Source of the DNA: Bifidobacterium samirii
GTDB lineage: Bacteria; Actinomycetota; Actinomycetes; Actinomycetales; Bifidobacteriaceae
Assembly (NCBI RefSeq): GCF_003952945.1
Contig: NZ_QXGK01000003.1
Span: 62,001 to 126,000 of the forward strand
DNA: 64,000 nucleotides
Direction: 5' to 3'
Shown here: one piece after another, positions 61,073 to 64,000 of the stretch
Numbering within the stretch: position 1 is the first letter of the stretch
Layout: every line of letters begins with the position of its first letter
The notes under the pieces: generated by a model
The model's database searches: none
Told to the model about the DNA's origin: nothing
Seen by the model: the letters and a program-made list of their open reading frames with translations, nothing else
Program-made: the position numbers and the translations under genes

Positions 61073-63175
61073 ATGGTCGGGATGATTCTGAAGGAAGACG
61101 TGGAGCAGGTGCGCGCACGCGCGGACCTGTACGACATCGTATCCGCGAGCGTGTCGCTGCGCCCCTCCGGCGCCGGCACGTACGTGGGCCTGTGCCCGTT
61201 CCACGACGAGAAGACCGGCAGCTTCAACGTGAGGCCGGCGCTGGGCGTCTGGCACTGCTTCGGCTGCGGTCTGGGCGGCGACGTGTTCGCGTTCGTCGAA
61301 CAGCAGGAGAACATCGACTTCCGCGAGGCGGTCGAACTGCTGGCCGACCGCTACCACATCGAACTGCACTACGAGGCCGGGTCGCGCAAGAGCGAGCACG
61401 CCGGATCGAAGCGCGCGCGCCTGATCGAGGCGAACGAGGCCGCGCAGCGCTTCTTCGTCTCCCAGATCATGACCTCCGAGGCGCTGCCCGCCCGCAAGCT
61501 CCTGGGCGGGCGCAACTTCAGCCAGGCCGACTGCGAACGCTTCGGCTGCGGCTACGCGCCGCAGGGCTGGGACAATCTGGTGCGCCACCTGGCCGGCAAG
61601 GGCTTCACCCAGCAGGAGATGCTCGACGCGGGTCTGGCGCGTCAGGGCCAGCGCGGCGTCTACGACTACTTCCGCGGCCGCGTCACCTGGCCGATCCGCG
61701 ATTCGACGGGCCGGACGCTCGGATTCGGCGCGCGCAAGCTGTATGAGGACGATGCGATCGCGGCGAAGTACATCAACACGCCCGACACGCAGCTGTACCG
61801 CAAGAACCAGGTGCTGTACGGCATCGACCTGGCCAAGCCGTCGATCGTGAAGAAACGTCAGGTGGTGATCGTCGAGGGCTATACGGATGTGATGGCGATG
61901 CATCTGGCCGGCATCGACACGGCGGTGGCGACGTGCGGCACCGCGTTCGGCGCGGAGCATGCGAAGATCGTGCGCCGTCTGATCGCCGACGATTCGCTGG
62001 GCGCGGTGCAGCTGGTGGGGCCGCTCAAGGTCGAGGGGCAGGCGCTCAGCTCGCGCATCGTGTTCACGTTCGACGGCGATGCGGCCGGCCAGAAGGCGGC
62101 ATTGCACGCGTTCGGCCTGGACGCGGCGTTCCTGTCGCAGACGTTCGTGGCGGTCGCCGACGACAATCTCGACCCGTGCGACCTGCGCATCGAACGCGGC
62201 AACGAGGCGGTGCGCTCGCTCATCGACCATGCGCGCCCGCTGTACGATTTCGTGATCGACGCGGCGATCAACCGTTTCGACACGTCGTACACGACGGGCC
62301 AGATCGGCGCGGTGAAGGCGGTGGCGCCGTTGATCGCGCAGATCCGCGACCGTTCGCAGCGCGACGTGTACGCGAGGAAGGCGATCCGTCGCATCGGCAT
62401 CGATCTGGATGTGATGCAGCGCGAGGTGCGTGACGCGCATCGCCGGCTGGGCGTGCGCGACGAGGACGCGTATGCGCCGCGTCGCCGCTTCGGTACGGCC
62501 GACGGCGCCGATGCGGGAGCGGCGCCCGGCGCGGCCGCGGGAGCCGGCGCGGGTGCGGCGTCGCGCGGGGCGAACCCGTATGCGAATCCGGCGGAGCGCA
62601 AGGCGCTGGAGCGCCGGGGCGTGGCCGAGCAGACGTACTATCAGGTGGACGATGCGGTGTTCATCTGCGAGCAGCAGTTCATGGCGATGCTCATCCAGGT
62701 GCCGCGTTCGGTCGATCCGGGCATGTTCGCGTCGCTGTCGCTGTCGAATTTCATGACGCCGGTGTTCCGTTCGCTGTTCCAGGCGATTGCGGCGGCCGGT
62801 GGCCTGCCGTCGAACGACGTGCCCCAGGGCCTGTGGATGCACTCGCTGACGAAGGCGGGCGGTCCGATGCTCGAACCGGTGATCAACGAGCTGGCGGTGA
62901 TGCCGCTGCCGCTGCCGCCCAGCGAGCAGGACGTGCGCGGGGCGGGGGAGTCGGCGCAGCTGCGCGAGGCGACGCCGGCAGAGAGCCGGTATGCGGCGGA
63001 GCTGCTGGCGAAGCTGCTCGACATCGGCCTGATGCGCCGCATCGGCTCGGCGAAGCGGCAGATGGCCGCGCTGCCGGACGGCGCGGAGAAGATCGCGATC
63101 CTGGGGCAGGTCACGCAGATGGAGGCCGCCCGCAAGGACCTGCAGGCGCAGATCTTCGGCAACACCATCGGCTGA
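61073..63175 (+). CDS. dnaG: DNA primase
   Basis: DnaG (700 aa) synthesises the RNA primers of replication. The N-terminal CHC2 zinc finger uses Cys41, His44, Cys62 and Cys65 (CPFHDEKTGSF, WHCFGCG). The Toprim core has IVEGYTDVMAMHLAG near 265-279 and FTFDGDAAGQKA near 330-341. A Gly/Ala/Pro-rich linker (about 470-505) leads to the C-terminal DnaB-binding region. Between the first Toprim motif and the DGD motif there is a short insertion (about 300-325). I start at ATG 61073; ATG 61082 is the alternative. Confidence 0.96.
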   Translation: MVGMILKEDVEQVRARADLYDIVSASVSLRPSGAGTYVGLCPFHDEKTGSFNVRPALGVWHCFGCGLGGDVFAFVEQQENIDFREAVELLADRYHIELHYEAGSRKSEHAGSKRARLIEANEAAQRFFVSQIMTSEALPARKLLGGRNFSQADCERFGCGYAPQGWDNLVRHLAGKGFTQQEMLDAGLARQGQRGVYDYFRGRVTWPIRDSTGRTLGFGARKLYEDDAIAAKYINTPDTQLYRKNQVLYGIDLAKPSIVKKRQVVIVEGYTDVMAMHLAGIDTAVATCGTAFGAEHAKIVRRLIADDSLGAVQLVGPLKVEGQALSSRIVFTFDGDAAGQKAALHAFGLDAAFLSQTFVAVADDNLDPCDLRIERGNEAVRSLIDHARPLYDFVIDAAINRFDTSYTTGQIGAVKAVAPLIAQIRDRSQRDVYARKAIRRIGIDLDVMQREVRDAHRRLGVRDEDAYAPRRRFGTADGADAGAAPGAAAGAGAGAASRGANPYANPAERKALERRGVAEQTYYQVDDAVFICEQQFMAMLIQVPRSVDPGMFASLSLSNFMTPVFRSLFQAIAAAGGLPSNDVPQGLWMHSLTKAGGPMLEPVINELAVMPLPLPPSEQDVRGAGESAQLREATPAESRYAAELLAKLLDIGLMRRIGSAKRQMAALPDGAEKIAILGQVTQMEAARKDLQAQIFGNTIG

Positions 63176-63182
63176 CAATCTG

Positions 63183-63236
63183 TTTATCGTTTGTCATAAA
63201 AAGTTTATTGACAAACGATAAATCCGGGTTGATAAT
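63183..63236 (+). promoter_or_regulatory. Promoter overlapped by a long operator-like palindrome
   Basis: Arms TTTATCGTTTGTCA (63183-63196) and TGACAAACGATAAA (63209-63222) are perfectly complementary, with inner TAAA/TTTA also able to pair. TTGACA (63208-63213), 17 bp and GATAAT (63231-63236) make a near-consensus promoter whose -35 lies inside the right arm. A dimeric repressor bound here would block RNA polymerase. The patch is AT-rich against its surroundings. It could also act as the dnaG terminator, but no T run follows on the strand needed. Confidence 0.7.
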
Positions 63237-63322
63237 GAGGGTATCGGCATGGGATGCCGGTCGACGCCGCGGCGGGAACGCAGCTGCGGCGCGCGGCGTC
63301 CCGCGATGACAAGGAGGTCATC

Positions 63323-64000
63323 ATGGCGTACGCAACGATATTCGATCGATGGCATGCGGCGAAGCGGTCGGAGCGGCCCCCGTCCGCTGCCGCTCCCGCA
63401 ACGCTCGCGCGGTATGCGCGCGTCGGCCGCGGCGTCGGCACGGTCCTGCTGGTCGTCGGATGGGTCGGCGTGGCGGCGGCCGCGCTGACCGCGGTACTGG
63501 TCTCGGCCGGACTGGCCGGTCTGCCGGTGCCGCTGACGTCGCTCGGCGACGATGCGGCCGTAACGTACGGTGTGTCGCTGGGAGGCCTCATCGTCGGCAT
63601 CGGCCCCGACATGCACGGGTTCCGGTTCCTGTTCCACGACGCGCCCTCGCCGACGGTCGGACTGGCCCTGTTCGCGTTGGCGCAGACCGTCACCGCATGG
63701 TTGACGGTCGAAGCGATCGGCGGCGCGCGCGACCTGTGCGCGTCGATCGGCGCATGGGCGGCCAACCCCGACGGCGCGACGCCGTTCCGGTCCGGCGCGC
63801 AGGCCGCGCTGTCGCGCATCGGACGCAGCCTCGTGGCGATTCCCATTGTGGGTGCCGTGACGGCGATGGCGATGCTGCCGCTCGTCGCCGCAGGCGAGAG
63901 CGTGGCCGTCTCGTCGGATCCCGCGGCCCCGCTGATGCATCTGATGGCGGGCGCGCTGGCGTTGCTGCTGTCCCGCGTGTTCGGCTACGGCGCCTCGCTG
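63323..64000 (+). CDS. DUF2975-like membrane protein (partial, runs off the window)
   Basis: The frame from ATG 63323 is open to the last base (226 codons, no stop). AAGGAGG lies 5 nt upstream, an excellent ribosome-binding site. The protein has a polar N-terminus of about 36 residues. It then has four hydrophobic segments: about 39-65, about 82-96 (weaker), about 113-130 and about 165-185, with another starting near 205. The end of the visible part (ALALLLSRVFGYGASL) resembles the last helix of DUF2975 proteins, which are often encoded next to small Xre-type regulators. Function is unknown. The palindrome over its promoter suggests tight control, perhaps by a regulator encoded just outside the window. 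Confidence 0.6.
   Translation, partial: MAYATIFDRWHAAKRSERPPSAAAPATLARYARVGRGVGTVLLVVGWVGVAAAALTAVLVSAGLAGLPVPLTSLGDDAAVTYGVSLGGLIVGIGPDMHGFRFLFHDAPSPTVGLALFALAQTVTAWLTVEAIGGARDLCASIGAWAANPDGATPFRSGAQAALSRIGRSLVAIPIVGAVTAMAMLPLVAAGESVAVSSDPAAPLMHLMAGALALLLSRVFGYGASL

Overview
The window is high-GC actinobacterial chromosome, and the gene content and protein sequences point to Bifidobacterium. RpoB and RpoC resemble the bifidobacterial forms, a five-gene kinase/FN3/MoxR/DUF58/transglutaminase locus matches the cluster described in bifidobacteria as PFNA, and recQ-luxS, dapB-dapA-rnj and an AdnAB-type helicase-nuclease pair are present. I cannot name the species. Most of the window is ordinary core genome with short intergenic gaps and many 4-bp ATGA stop/start overlaps.

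Layout. 1-429 is the 3' end of a secreted or membrane protein. 561-8449 is rpoB-rpoC behind a strong promoter, ending at a perfect hairpin shared with the convergent cluster. 8615-21651 (minus strand) is the PFNA-type cluster: a transmembrane Ser/Thr kinase, a 1936-residue Ig/FN3 surface protein, a MoxR ATPase, a DUF58 protein and a transglutaminase-fold membrane protein. The five genes are coupled by overlaps, so they probably act as one envelope-sensing or envelope-assembly unit. 22033-30521 is adnA-adnB (double-strand-break resection). 30715-33047 is a GNAT acetyltransferase overlapping an MFS exporter. 33296-37135 is dapB, dapA (lysine/diaminopimelate synthesis) and rnj (RNase J). 37223-39832 is pepN. 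40282-44149 is glmM, def and a DnaQ-like exonuclease. 44309-49674 is a complete oligopeptide ABC transporter operon. 49.7-53.2 kb is an accessory stretch with an AbiEi/DUF559 protein and two acetyltransferases set among repeat arrays. 53460-57173 is recQ, luxS and a GNAT. 57749-59170 is an APC permease on the minus strand. 59481-63175 is alr and dnaG. The window ends inside a DUF2975-like membrane protein that has a promoter overlapping a long palindrome.

The most unusual feature is a family of intergenic tandem arrays (39.9, 49.7, 51.5, 52.4 and 57.2 kb) built on a 62-bp unit. Each unit is a 14-15 bp arm, about 19 bp of interior, the inverted arm, and about 13 bp of linker. I count about 28 units in five gaps, and they are not CRISPR. 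Other points worth following are a transglutaminase-fold protein that has lost all three catalytic residues, a repeated leaderless-promoter geometry (TANNNT, 6-8 nt, ATG), a Tyr/Asp/Ala repeat extension on RecQ, and a 25-bp-armed inverted repeat between alr and dnaG.
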